Source: CAYONP01 sp964405335
GTDB taxonomy: Bacteria > Armatimonadota > UBA10988
Assembly: GCA_964405335.1 (NCBI GenBank)
Contig: CAYONP010000010.1
Coordinates: forward strand, 18,838-82,837
Direction of reading: 5' to 3'
Length of the DNA: 64,000 nt
Positions 7,640 to 17,045 of this stretch are shown piece after piece. Positions within the stretch are counted from its first letter, which is position 1. Each line of letters opens with the position of its first letter. The notes beneath the pieces were generated by a model that was not told the DNA's origin, searched no databases, and worked only from the letters and a program-made list of their open reading frames with translations. Position numbers and translations under genes: made by a program.

Positions 7640-10600
7640 GTGAGCGGCGACTGCCAGATTGACCTCTTCGGCGGCCTGCGCGTGACGCAGGGCGAACGCG
7701 TGATCACCCGTTTCCGCACCACCAAGACCGCCGCCCTGTTGGCCTACCTCGCCGGCGAGGTCGGTCGGCCGCGGCCGCGTGACGAGCTGATCGAGCAGCT
7801 CTGGCCCGAGGCCGAGCCGGCTGCCGGCCGCAACAGCCTGAGCGTGGCGCTGTCGTCGCTGCGCAGCCAGCTCGAGCCACCCGGCTCCGGCGCCTGCATC
7901 CTCACCGCCGACCGGCACACCGTCGGGTTGAACCAGCCGGCGGTCGACGTCGATCTCGACCGCTTTCGCCGCTGGCTGCGCCTGGCCCGCGAGGCAGGCG
8001 GAGGCGACCGGCTCGAGGCGCTCCGCGGCGCGGTCGAGTGTTACCGCGGTGAGCTGCTGCCTGAATTCTACGACGATTGGGCGGTGGCGCTACGCCGCCA
8101 GTGCGCGGGCGAGTATGCCGCCGCCGCCGCGGCGCTGGTCGCCGAGCTGAGCGACCGTGGCGACACCGCCGGCGCGCTGCACTGGGCCACCCAGGCCGCC
8201 GAGCGCGCGCCGCTCGACGAAGCGCTCTGCGCCGCCGAACTGCGCCTGTTACTCGACGCCGGCCGCGCCGGCGAGGCGCGGGCGCGGTACGACTCGTTTC
8301 TCGAACGCCTGGCCAACGAGGTCGGCCTGCCGCCTTCCGAGGCCCTCGAGTCGCTCGGCGACGCCCTCGCCGCCGAGCCGGCGGCCGAGGCGCCCGAGCC
8401 GCCGCCCGAGGTCTCGCCACGGCGCGGCGGCATCGTCACCTACTGGCTCCTCGCCCAGGCCGACGACTCGCCGGTCGAGGCGATCGAGCGGCGGCTGCGC
8501 GAGCACCGCGGGACGATCATCGAGGCGGTCGCCGGCTCGGTTGCCGCGGTGTTCGACCGGCCGAGCGAGGCGCTCGCCTGTGCCGCGGCGGTGCAGCGCG
8601 AGCGGGCCGAGGCGCCGGACCGGCCGCGGCTCGCCCTGCACACCGCCGAGCTGGCCGATGCCGAGGGCTTCTGCGGCTCGGCGCTGCAGGCCGCGCGACG
8701 GCTGGTCGGCGCGGCGCACCCCGGCCAGACGGTGCTGACCGAAACCTGCGCGGCGCTGCTGCGCTGTGGGCTGGAGCCGGGGCTCTGGCTGGTCGACCTG
8801 GGCGCCTGGCGGCTCGACGGCGCACAGCGGCCGGAGACGTTGTACCAACTCGATTACCCCGAACTCGACCCGCATCGCTTCCCGCCGCTGCAGGCCGAGG
8901 TCGGTTACGCGGCGCGACTACCGCTGCAACTGACCCGCTTCATCGGCCGCGCGGCCGAGCTGAGCCGGATCGACGAACTGCTGCTCGACGAGCGAGCCCG
9001 GCTGGTGACCATCACCGGCCCGGGCGGGACCGGCAAGACGCGGCTCTCGCTCGAAGCGGCGCGCCTGCTGGTCCAGCCGTTCGCCGGCGCGGTCTGGTTC
9101 GTCCCGCTGGCCGAGGTGCGTGAGGCCGAGCGGCTGATCGACGCGCTGCGCGAAGCGCTGGGCATTCCCTCGGTGCCCGGCTGCGACCCCTGGGCGGCGG
9201 TCGCCGAGCTGCTCGGCCGGCAGGCCGGCCTGCTGGTGCTCGACAACTTCGAGCAGCTCGTCGAGCCGGGCGCGCCGGTGGTCCAACGGCTGCTCGAGCA
9301 GCTTCCCGGCCTCTGCTGCCTGGTCTCGTCACGGCAGCCGCTGCGGCTCGGTGCCGAGCGCGAGCTGCCGCTGCCGCCGCTGCCCCTGCCCGAGCCGGGG
9401 CTGTCGCTCGAGCAACTGGCCCGCTGCGAGAGCATCGCGCTGTTCTGCGATCGCGCCGCCGCGGCACGGCCCGACTTCCACCTCAGTGAGGCCAATCGCG
9501 CGCCGCTGACCGAGCTGTGTGCCCGGCTCGACGGCATGCCGCTGGCGATCGAGCTGGCCGCCGCGCGGGCGAGTGTGCTCACCCCGGCGCAGATCCTCGA
9601 GCGCCTGGCGCGGCCGTTCGAGCTGCTGGCCAGCCGGCGGCGCGACCTGCCCGACCGGCACAAGACGCTCCGCGCCGCGATCGACTGGAGCCACGAGCTG
9701 CTCGACACCGGGCAGCAGACCTTCTTCCGCCGCCTGGCGATCTTCCGCGGCGGCTTCACCCTCGACGACGCCGAGGTCGTCTGCGACGAGCCGCTGGCGC
9801 TCGATCGCCTGGCCGAGCTGAGCGACTGCTCGCTGCTCTGCGTCGACTCGGGCCCGTCGATGCGCTACCGCCTGCTTGACGTCATCCGCCTCTACGCCGC
9901 CGACCAGCTGGCCGAGAGCGGCGAGGGCGAGGTGCTGGCCGAGCGGCATTTCGAACGCTTCGCCGGCCTCGCCGCGGAGGCCGACCGTGAGCTGGAGCAG
10001 CACGAGGACGAGGGGCTGTTGCGCCGGCTCGACGCCGAGCAGGACAACTTCGCCGCGGCGCTCGAATGGGCCCGCGACCAGCGGCCCGAGGCCGCGCTCG
10101 AGCTGGCCTGCTCGCACTGGCGCTACCGCCTGGTCCGCGGCCGGTGGCGACAGGCCCGCGACGACCTCGAAGCCACGCTCGCCGCCGCTGGCGAGGTGCG
10201 GGTCGACCTGCGCCTGCGGGTGTTCGGCCGGCTGGGACACCTGTCTTATCGGCTGGGTGACTACGAGCGGGCCGGCGAGCTGGCCGCCGAGTCACTCGAG
10301 CTGAGCCGCGCGCTGGACGACTCGCGCGGGGTGGCCACGGCGCTGAACGAGCTGGGCAAGGTGGCCTGGGCGCGGGGCGAGTTCGCCGCCGCGCGCGAGC
10401 TGTATGAGCAGAGCCTGGCCCTGCGCCGCGCCGACCAGAACGCCTGGTCGCTGGCCGCGGTGCTGAGCAACCTGGGCACGGTGGCCGCCGCCCAGGGCGA
10501 CGACGAGGCGGCCCGGGTCTACCTCGAAGAGGGCCTGGCCCTCCGCCGCGAGCTCGGCGACCTGCGCGGCGTGGCCGGTTCGCTCGGCAATCTCGGCGTG

Positions 10601-11566
10601 CTGGCCCGCGGCCGAGGCGACCTCGAGCTGGCGGGGCGGCTGCAGGACGAGAGCCTCGCTCTGCGCCGGCAGCTCGGCGACACCGCCGGCATCGCCGCGG
10701 CGCTGAGCGACCTCGGCGTGCTGGCCGCCGAGCGTGGCGACTACGCCGCGGCCACCGCCTACCACGGCGAGGCGCTCGAGCGGCGCCGGCAGATCGGTGA
10801 CCAGCGCGGCGTGGCCAGCTCGCTGAACAACCTCGGCGTGGTGGCCATGTCGCGCGGCGACTGGGCCACGGCGCGACGGCTCTATGACGAGAGTCTCGAC
10901 ATCCGCCGGGCGATCGGCGATCAGCGCGGCCTGGCCCTGGCGCTGAACAACGTCGGCGACCTGGCCCTCTCGCGCGGCGACCTGGCCGCCGCCGGATCGC
11001 TGTTCGAGCAAGCCCTGGCGGTGCAGCGCGAGATTGGCGACGCCCACGGGCTGGCCCTCACGCTGGCCAACCTGGGCGAGGTGGCGCGCGGCAGCGGCGA
11101 CCTGGCGCTGGCCCGGAGCTGGTTCGAGCAGTGTCTCGCGGCGGCCAACGGCACGGGCGCGCGCTGGCTGCGCGGCCACGCGCTCAAGGGCCTGGCCGAC
11201 GTGGCCCGCGCCGAAGCCGAGTTCGCCGCCGGCCGCGAGCTGCTGGGGCGCTCGCTGCGCGAGCACCGTGAGTGCGACAACCTGCCGGGCATCGCCCAGG
11301 CGCTCGACGGCGCGGCGCTGCTCGAGTGGGCCGACCAGCGCCCGGCCCCTGCGGCACGCCTGGCCGGCTGCGCCGAGGCGCTGCGCGAACGACTTGCGGT
11401 GACCCTCACCCCGGCCGAGCAGGCCGAGCAGCGAGCGCTGCTCGAGGCCCTCCGCGCGGCGCTGGGCGAGCAGTTCGGCGAGGCCTGGGAGGAGGGCCGC
11501 GAGCGGCCCTGGGAGCTGGCCGTCGAGGAACTCGCCGCGGCCCTGGCGTCGCTACCCGGCGACTGA
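7640..11566 (+). CDS. AfsR/SARP-like regulator: DNA-binding and BTAD domains, cyclase-like domain, NB-ARC ATPase, TPR array
   Basis: About 1308 residues. In order: a winged-helix SARP head (IDLFGGLRV, residues 5-95); a bacterial transcriptional activation domain (to about 250, DVDLDRFRRWLRLA onward); a segment about 262-430 resembling a nucleotidyl cyclase fold without catalytic residues; a STAND NTPase with Walker A GPGGTGKT at 460-467 and Walker B LLVLDNF near 532; then nine or ten 40-residue TPR units (from about 853), each built around LxNLGxxAxxRGD; and an end typical of SARP/LAL regulators. It is cytoplasmic and probably a signal-gated transcription activator. GTG 7640 gives a normal SARP N-terminus; ATG 7559 is possible. 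Its last 15 bases overlap the convergent STAND gene. Confidence 0.88.
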   Translation: MSGDCQIDLFGGLRVTQGERVITRFRTTKTAALLAYLAGEVGRPRPRDELIEQLWPEAEPAAGRNSLSVALSSLRSQLEPPGSGACILTADRHTVGLNQPAVDVDLDRFRRWLRLAREAGGGDRLEALRGAVECYRGELLPEFYDDWAVALRRQCAGEYAAAAAALVAELSDRGDTAGALHWATQAAERAPLDEALCAAELRLLLDAGRAGEARARYDSFLERLANEVGLPPSEALESLGDALAAEPAAEAPEPPPEVSPRRGGIVTYWLLAQADDSPVEAIERRLREHRGTIIEAVAGSVAAVFDRPSEALACAAAVQRERAEAPDRPRLALHTAELADAEGFCGSALQAARRLVGAAHPGQTVLTETCAALLRCGLEPGLWLVDLGAWRLDGAQRPETLYQLDYPELDPHRFPPLQAEVGYAARLPLQLTRFIGRAAELSRIDELLLDERARLVTITGPGGTGKTRLSLEAARLLVQPFAGAVWFVPLAEVREAERLIDALREALGIPSVPGCDPWAAVAELLGRQAGLLVLDNFEQLVEPGAPVVQRLLEQLPGLCCLVSSRQPLRLGAERELPLPPLPLPEPGLSLEQLARCESIALFCDRAAAARPDFHLSEANRAPLTELCARLDGMPLAIELAAARASVLTPAQILERLARPFELLASRRRDLPDRHKTLRAAIDWSHELLDTGQQTFFRRLAIFRGGFTLDDAEVVCDEPLALDRLAELSDCSLLCVDSGPSMRYRLLDVIRLYAADQLAESGEGEVLAERHFERFAGLAAEADRELEQHEDEGLLRRLDAEQDNFAAALEWARDQRPEAALELACSHWRYRLVRGRWRQARDDLEATLAAAGEVRVDLRLRVFGRLGHLSYRLGDYERAGELAAESLELSRALDDSRGVATALNELGKVAWARGEFAAARELYEQSLALRRADQNAWSLAAVLSNLGTVAAAQGDDEAARVYLEEGLALRRELGDLRGVAGSLGNLGVLARGRGDLELAGRLQDESLALRRQLGDTAGIAAALSDLGVLAAERGDYAAATAYHGEALERRRQIGDQRGVASSLNNLGVVAMSRGDWATARRLYDESLDIRRAIGDQRGLALALNNVGDLALSRGDLAAAGSLFEQALAVQREIGDAHGLALTLANLGEVARGSGDLALARSWFEQCLAAANGTGARWLRGHALKGLADVARAEAEFAAGRELLGRSLREHRECDNLPGIAQALDGAALLEWADQRPAPAARLAGCAEALRERLAVTLTPAEQAEQRALLEALRAALGEQFGEAWEEGRERPWELAVEELAAALASLPGD

Positions 11567-14488
11567 GGCGGCCGCCTCGGCCACCACGGCGCGCCACTCG
11601 CGCGACCGCCCGGCGGCCAGGCAGCGCTCCAGCTCGTCACGTCCCAGGCGCTCGGCCAGCCGGGTCAGGTGCGCATCGGCCAGGGCCTGGTCGAAGGCGG
11701 TTCGCGGCAGCGGCAGCGCCTCGCGCTGCGCCTCGGCCGCACCGAACCAGGCGGCCGACTCCTCGCCGGCGTCGGTCCGCGCCAGCAACTCCAGACAGGC
11801 GACGGCGCCGGGCAGGTCGTCCATCGCCTGACGGACCGCCAGCGCGCCGACGGCCAGTCGCCGCGCGTCGCCGGTCTGGCCGGCGGCCAGGGCCAGCTCG
11901 CCCAGCCCGCGCAGGGCGCCGGCGCCGATGTTGCGGTCCTCGGTCTGGTGCGCCAGAGCCAGCGCGCCGTGGTAATGCTCGCACGCCGTCTCGGCCTCGC
12001 CCTGCTCGCGCGCCAGGTCGCCCAGGTTCAGGTGCGCCGTGGCCTGCCCCCGCGCATCGCCGATAGCGCGCTGGATCGTCTGCGCGCGGAGGTACTGCTC
12101 GCGCGCCGGCAGGTAGTCGCCGCGGGCGGCGGCCAGGTCGCCCAGGTTGCTCAGCGTCAGCGCCTCGCCCTGGCGATTGCCAATCGCTCGATGCACCGCC
12201 AGGCTCTCTCGGTAGCAGGCCTCGGCGGCGGCGTAATCGCCCGTTTCGCGCGCCACCACGCCGAGGTTGTTGAGTGTCACCGCCACGCCGCGCTGGTCGT
12301 TGATGTCGCGGCGGATCGCCAGGCTGCGGCCGTAGCACTGCCGCGCCTCGGCCGACTCGCCGCGCGCCTGGGCCACCGCGCCCAGGTCGTTCAGCGCCGC
12401 GGCCATGCCGGGCCGGTCGTCGAGTTGCCGCCGAATAGCGTAACTCTCGTCGAGCAGCTCGCGCGCGCCGGCGTAGTCGCCGCGCAGGTAGGCAATCGCG
12501 CCGAGGCTGTTCAGCGAGCCGGCCGTGCCGCGCCGGTCGCCCAGCTCGCGGCGCAGGGCCAGGCTCTCGGTGAGGTAACCGGCGGCCTGGTCGCGCTCGC
12601 CCATCGCCGCGGCGACCGAGGCCAGGTTGCTCAGCGAGGCAGCGATGCCCCAGCGATCCGCCAGCTCGCGGCGGATGGCCAGGCTGGCCTCAAGGAAGTT
12701 CCGCGCCGCGACATACTCGCCACGCGACCAGTCGACCTTGCCCAGCTCGTTGAGCGCATGGGCCGCGCCGCGGCGGTCGCCCAGCGCGGCGCTGAGTTCC
12801 AGGGCGGCCGCCAGGCGGCGCTCGGCGACCGGGTAGTCGCCCTGGCGCAAGGCCAGGTGACCGGCCCAGCCGAGCGCCTTGGCGCGCAGCGCCTCGGGCA
12901 GCTCGTGTTCGGCGGCCAGACCTGCCTCGAACGCGGCGCTGGCCTCGATCCAGCGGCCGCGGACGAGCCAGTAGCGCCAGAGCGAGCCGGCCAGAGCCAG
13001 CGCCCGCTCGCGGTCGGCCTGCTGCGCCCAGGCCAGCGCGGCGCGCAGGTTGTCGTCGTCGCGGTCGAGGGCGAGCAGCGTCGCATCGGCCTCGCCCTCG
13101 TGCTCGAGCCGCCGCGCCGCCTCGTCGGCCAGGGCGCGGTAGTGCTCGTAATGCCGTCGGTGCAGCCCCTCGTCGTCGCGTTCGGCCAGCCGCGCCGCAG
13201 CATACTCGCGCAGCGTCTCGAGCAGCCGGTAGCGGACCTCCGCGCCGGCGCCGTCAACCACCAGCAGCGAGTGGTCGCGCAGCTCGGCCAGGTAGTCGAG
13301 CGCGAACGGCTCAGCGCTCACCGCCTCGGCAGCGGCCAGATCGAAGCTGCCGCGAAACACCGCCAGGCCGGCGTAGAACCGCTGTACCTCGGGGGGCAGC
13401 AGGCGGTAACTCCACTCCACCGCGGCGAGCAGCGTGCGGTGCCGCGGCTCGGTCTCCGGCTGTTCATCGCATAGCGCCGACAGGCCTGACTCGAGCCCGG
13501 CGAGCAGCTCCGCCGCCGGTAGTTCCGCCAAGCGCGCGGCGGCCAGCTCGAGCGCCAACGGGATGCCTTCGAGCCGCCGGCAGAGGCCGGCCAGCGCGGC
13601 GGCGTCGGCCTCGAGCTCGAGCGGCGCGCCGGCGGCGCGCGCGCGGTCGGCCATCAACTGCACGCTCTCGTTGCGCGCCAGAGAGTCGGGGTCGGCCGTC
13701 TCGGGCACCGGCAGCGGAGCGAGCAGCAGCTCCTGCTCACCACCGTAACCCAGGCGGCGCCGCGAAGTGACCAGGCAGCACAGCTCGGGCAACTGTTCGA
13801 GGAGCTGCCACACCGTCTCGGCAGCCTCGTCGCCGAGGTGCTCGAAGTTGTCGAACACCAGCCGGCGCGGCCCGTCGGCCAATCGCTCGATCGCCGCCGC
13901 GAGCGGCTCGCCGCCGCTGCTGCCGCCGCCCAGCGCGCGCAGAATCGCCTCGGGAAGCTGCGCCGCCTCGCTCAGCGCCTGCAGCTCGACCCAGACGACC
14001 GGCTCCGCGGCGCTCCGCAGATGCTCGGCGGCCAGGCGCGTCTTGCCGGTGCCGGCGGTGCCGGTGATGGTGATCAGCCGCGCGCCGGCGGCGACCCACT
14101 CGGCCAGCCGCGCCAGTTCGTCGCGGCGGCCGACGAAGCGGCCACGCGCCCGCGGCAGGCCGGCGGGTTGGGGACGGCGGTGAGCCAGCAGCAGCGCCGT
14201 CGCGTTGCCATACTGGATCTGCCCGCCGCGCGCCAGCCGCCGGCCGGCGCCGTCAACCAGCGCGGCCATGGTCGCGGTGCTCGACGGCTCACCGGTTTCG
14301 AGGGCGAACGCGCCGCCGGCGGCAGCCAGCGCCCGGGCGCAGTCATAGGCGGCGCCGGCGGTGACGAACACGGCGGCATGGGGCACCCCGGCGGGCCGGC
14401 CGCCGAACCGGGCCAACTCGCCGTCCGGCAGCGGCCGGTCGGCGACCAGCACGGTCACCACGCCGCGCGTCTCGCAGGTGGCGGTCAT
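11552..14488 (-). CDS. STAND ATPase with degenerate cyclase-like head and TPR array
   Basis: 978 residues. Residues 8-105 (VTVLVADRPL through the GNATALLLAHR stretch) resemble the remains of a class III nucleotidyl cyclase fold; there is no SARP head. Walker A is GTAGTGKT at 143-150, Walker B LVFDN at 210-214, followed by the winged-helix part of an NB-ARC module and about ten TPR units of 40 residues. Sequence and layout track the back half of the facing gene closely, so the two probably arose by duplication. The ATG at 14488 overlaps the stop of the sigma factor gene (ATGA), so it is translationally coupled to that gene. The last 15 bases overlap the end of the facing regulator. Ligand and target are unknown. 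Confidence 0.87.
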   Translation of the reverse strand: MTATCETRGVVTVLVADRPLPDGELARFGGRPAGVPHAAVFVTAGAAYDCARALAAAGGAFALETGEPSSTATMAALVDGAGRRLARGGQIQYGNATALLLAHRRPQPAGLPRARGRFVGRRDELARLAEWVAAGARLITITGTAGTGKTRLAAEHLRSAAEPVVWVELQALSEAAQLPEAILRALGGGSSGGEPLAAAIERLADGPRRLVFDNFEHLGDEAAETVWQLLEQLPELCCLVTSRRRLGYGGEQELLLAPLPVPETADPDSLARNESVQLMADRARAAGAPLELEADAAALAGLCRRLEGIPLALELAAARLAELPAAELLAGLESGLSALCDEQPETEPRHRTLLAAVEWSYRLLPPEVQRFYAGLAVFRGSFDLAAAEAVSAEPFALDYLAELRDHSLLVVDGAGAEVRYRLLETLREYAAARLAERDDEGLHRRHYEHYRALADEAARRLEHEGEADATLLALDRDDDNLRAALAWAQQADRERALALAGSLWRYWLVRGRWIEASAAFEAGLAAEHELPEALRAKALGWAGHLALRQGDYPVAERRLAAALELSAALGDRRGAAHALNELGKVDWSRGEYVAARNFLEASLAIRRELADRWGIAASLSNLASVAAAMGERDQAAGYLTESLALRRELGDRRGTAGSLNSLGAIAYLRGDYAGARELLDESYAIRRQLDDRPGMAAALNDLGAVAQARGESAEARQCYGRSLAIRRDINDQRGVAVTLNNLGVVARETGDYAAAEACYRESLAVHRAIGNRQGEALTLSNLGDLAAARGDYLPAREQYLRAQTIQRAIGDARGQATAHLNLGDLAREQGEAETACEHYHGALALAHQTEDRNIGAGALRGLGELALAAGQTGDARRLAVGALAVRQAMDDLPGAVACLELLARTDAGEESAAWFGAAEAQREALPLPRTAFDQALADAHLTRLAERLGRDELERCLAAGRSREWRAVVAEAAASVAG

Positions 14489-15228
14489 GCAATCCTCAGT
14501 TCGGTTGCCGGCAGGCCGCGCCGCAGCCGGCGCAGCGCGGCTTCTTCCAAAGTCTGCACCCGCGGGCGCGAGAGCCGCAGGCGTCGCGCCACGGCGTCGA
14601 TGCCCTCGGCCGGCGTGTCGCCGAGGCCGTAGCGCAGGCGCACCACCTGGGCCTCAAGCGCCGGCAGCCGGTCCAGCGCGTGGCCGACCAGCTCGGCCGC
14701 CGCCGCCCGCAGCGAAGCCGCCTCGGGCGACTCGTGGTCGGCGTCGGGCAGTTGGTCGGCCAGGCTCTCGTCGCTGTCGTCCCAGGCGGCGCTGTCGAGC
14801 GAGACGGGCTCGAGCGGCAGCTCCCCGGACCCGGCCGCTTGGCCGAGATGCCGTTCGACCTCGGCGAGGTCCGGCTCGCGACCGAGTTGCTGAGCCAGGT
14901 ACTCGACCGCCTCGGACACCCGGCGCGCATCGCGCAGCACCGGCGCCGGGATGCGGATGGCCGAGCGCAAGCCGGGCAGCGCGTCACAGATGGCCTGCTT
15001 GATGCACAGCGCGGCAAAGGTGCCGAACTGCGTGCCGCGCCGCCAGTCGAACCGGTCGACCGCCTCGATCAACCCGATGGTGCCCTCCTGGATCAGGTCG
15101 GCCAGGGCCACGCCGCGGCCGGCATACCGCCGGGCGAGGGCGACCACCAACCGCGAGTTGGCGGCGATCATTTGTTCTCGCGAGCGGTCGACGGTCTCGC
15201 TCTCGTGCCACAGGGCGGTGTTCGACAT
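14485..15228 (-). CDS. RNA polymerase sigma-70 family factor
   Basis: 247 residues. Region 2 is clear (SRLVVALARRYAGRG, ADLIQEGTIGLIEAVDRFDW, then GTQFGTFAALCIKQAI for region 2.4), region 3 follows with EYLAQQLGREPDL, and region 4 ends the protein (LPALEAQVVRLRYGLGD, ARRLRLSRPRVQTLEEAALRRLR). Region 1.1 is absent, so this is a group 2/3-like factor rather than the housekeeping one. ATG 15228 is chosen for GGAG 6 bases upstream; longer starts lack a site. It is followed with an ATGA overlap by the STAND/TPR gene, which suggests that the ATPase controls or is controlled together with this factor. Confidence 0.9.
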   Translation of the reverse strand: MSNTALWHESETVDRSREQMIAANSRLVVALARRYAGRGVALADLIQEGTIGLIEAVDRFDWRRGTQFGTFAALCIKQAICDALPGLRSAIRIPAPVLRDARRVSEAVEYLAQQLGREPDLAEVERHLGQAAGSGELPLEPVSLDSAAWDDSDESLADQLPDADHESPEAASLRAAAAELVGHALDRLPALEAQVVRLRYGLGDTPAEGIDAVARRLRLSRPRVQTLEEAALRRLRRGLPATELRIA

Positions 15229-15267
15229 GGTATGCTCCGCGCCGTGTCGTCGGGTCGCCTGCCGGTC

Positions 15268-15297
15268 GGGGTGCGCCGGAGCGGGCCGGCGCACCCC
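15268..15297. terminator. strong GC hairpin, probable terminator
   Basis: A perfect 12-bp stem (GGGGTGCGCCGG with its inverted copy) closes a 6-base loop, 13 bases beyond the stop of the lipoprotein gene that reads toward it. There is no T-run on either strand, so intrinsic termination is plausible but unproven. It may insulate the sigma/STAND operon from read-through. Confidence 0.5.
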
Positions 15298-15310
15298 GCC
15301 GGGCCACGGG

Positions 15311-16120
15311 TCAGCGGGCGATCGACTCGCGGACACCCGCGATGTCGCCGGGGGTGAGGGTCTGCATCTTGAGCACCCCGGGGGAGCAGTAGTGGCACAT
15401 CGTGGCGTCGTATTCGTCGCCGTTCGAGTCGTCGTAATCCGACGCGACGTGGCCGAGGGCGAGCACGTGACCGAGCGTGTTGGTCACCGCCGCCTGGAGG
15501 TCATAGGCGTCGCGCGGGATGCCGAGCCGATCCTCACCCGGCACGATGGGCAGGTTGATGGACCAGGAGACGCGGCTGCTGAGCAGGATGTCGGCCTCGA
15601 CGATGCGACCGTTGACATAGTAGACGAAGGTCGCGGCGACGATCTCGGGATCGAGCCCGTAGTCGCGCGGGTTGCCCCAGCCGATCAGGTTGGTGCCGTC
15701 GTACTGGGCCTTGAACCCGCGCAGCGCGGCGCCGGTGGCGAACAGGCCCGAGTCGCCCGCCGCGCTCTCCCAGGCGGAGACCGAGCGGCCGATGGTCAAC
15801 AGCGTGTCGACCCGCAGCAGCGCCGGGACGCTCAGGATAGCGTAGTCCATGCGCATCGTGCGCGCCGGCCGGAGCAGGTCGAGCAGCGCGAACGCCTGGT
15901 TCGTGTTCGTGTCGGCGCTGGTGCCCGAACGCGAGCGGCTGTCCCACGACTCCATGGTGTAGACCTGCGACTGCGGGCGGGTTTCGGTGTCCGAACCGCG
16001 CAGGCGGCCGTCGTCGGGCAGGCTGGCGACCTGGTCGCCGCCGCCACTGCCGCAGGCGGACAACAAGCCGGCGGCAATCAGCATCGAGACACTCAAAGCG
16101 GAACGGAGTCGGCGCTGCAT
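15311..16120 (-). CDS. matrixin-like lipoprotein with degenerate zinc motif (copy 1)
   Basis: 269 residues. A lipoprotein signal ends LLSAC with the lipid cysteine at C23. The C-terminal third looks like a matrixin/metzincin core: the position of the HExxHxxGxxH helix reads N214-T215-L-G-H218-VLALG-H224, followed by a Met-turn (YDATMC, M241). The first zinc His and the catalytic Glu are therefore replaced by Asn and Thr, while the second and third His and the Met-turn remain. Standard zinc protease activity is unlikely. ATG 16120 has GGGAG 6 bases upstream. It is a tandem paralogue of the next gene (124 bases apart): shared RLRGSDTE, TADTNTNQ-like and LTPGDIAG segments. Confidence 0.72.
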   Translation of the reverse strand: MQRRLRSALSVSMLIAAGLLSACGSGGGDQVASLPDDGRLRGSDTETRPQSQVYTMESWDSRSRSGTSADTNTNQAFALLDLLRPARTMRMDYAILSVPALLRVDTLLTIGRSVSAWESAAGDSGLFATGAALRGFKAQYDGTNLIGWGNPRDYGLDPEIVAATFVYYVNGRIVEADILLSSRVSWSINLPIVPGEDRLGIPRDAYDLQAAVTNTLGHVLALGHVASDYDDSNGDEYDATMCHYCSPGVLKMQTLTPGDIAGVRESIAR

Positions 16121-16244
16121 CGTGCTCTCCCGGTCAGTCGTGCGAGTCATGCCTGTCGCTCACCCGTCTGGCGTGCAAGTCGGGGACCCATTCCGTCCCC
16201 GAGACGGCCTCTACCCTCGAAATGAACCGTTTGGACTACGCCGC

Positions 16245-17045
16245 TCAGCGGCTGGTCACCGCGCGGATCCCGGCCACGTCGCCGGGCGTCAAGGTCTGCT
16301 GCCGCAACGCGCCGGGGGCGACGTAGCGGCACATCGTGGCGTCGTGCTCGTCGCCGTTCTGGTCGTCGCCGTCCGAGGTGACATGGTCGAGCCCCAGCAC
16401 GTGGCCGAACTCGTTGGTCACCAGCGCCTGCACATCGTAGGCGTAGCGCGGCACACCGAGCCGAGCCTCGCCCGGCTTGATCGGCGGATTGACCGACCAG
16501 TCGGCCCGACTGCTGAGCAGCAGGTCGGCCTCGAGCATCGCCCCGTCGCGGTAGTAGATGAACGCCGCCGCGACCACGTTGGGGGCGAGCCCATAGTCGG
16601 CCGGATCGCCGCAGCCGAGCTGATTGACCCCGTCGTACTCGACGGCGAAGCGGCCGGCGTACGGGCGCAGGGAAATCAGGTTGGGCACCGACGAGGCGAC
16701 CTGCCAGGCCGCCGCCGCCCGCGCCACGGCGGGCATCACCGCGCCCCGCAGGCCGACCGGGATGCTCGCCACCGCGCAGTCCACCTGCACCGTGCGACCG
16801 GCCGGCGTCAGGTCGAGCAGCCGGTAGGTCTGGTTGGTGTTGGTGTCCGCGGTGTAGTCGGCCCGGGTGGTGTCCCACGCCTCCATGGTCATGACCATGC
16901 GCATCGGCTTCGCCTCGGTGTCGCTGCCGCGCAGCCGCGAGGTGTCGGCCATGCTCACCTCGCTCCCGTCGCCGCAGGCGATCAACAGGTAGGTCGTCGT
17001 CATCGCCGCGACAATCGCGGCTCGGTACCGCACTCGGTGCATCAT
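16245..17045 (-). CDS. matrixin-like lipoprotein with degenerate zinc motif (copy 2)
   Basis: 266 residues with a lipobox LLIAC (C24). The zinc helix reads N211-E212-F-G-H215-VLGLD-H221 and the Met-turn is DATMC (M238). Here only the first zinc His is lost; the catalytic Glu is kept, unlike in copy 1. Family knowledge says active metzincins need three His ligands, so either Asn coordinates weakly or the protein binds rather than cuts. ATG 17045 has GGGGAG 7 bases upstream. Both copies are outer- or inner-membrane-anchored lipoproteins facing out of the cytoplasm; the order on the transcript is copy 2 then copy 1. Confidence 0.72.
   Translation of the reverse strand: MMHRVRYRAAIVAAMTTTYLLIACGDGSEVSMADTSRLRGSDTEAKPMRMVMTMEAWDTTRADYTADTNTNQTYRLLDLTPAGRTVQVDCAVASIPVGLRGAVMPAVARAAAAWQVASSVPNLISLRPYAGRFAVEYDGVNQLGCGDPADYGLAPNVVAAAFIYYRDGAMLEADLLLSSRADWSVNPPIKPGEARLGVPRYAYDVQALVTNEFGHVLGLDHVTSDGDDQNGDEHDATMCRYVAPGALRQQTLTPGDVAGIRAVTSR

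Noticed and set aside
10200..11300. Regular 120-base DNA repeats that could suggest a CRISPR or minisatellite
   Set aside because: The period is the 40-codon TPR unit, in frame, without identical repeats or spacers.
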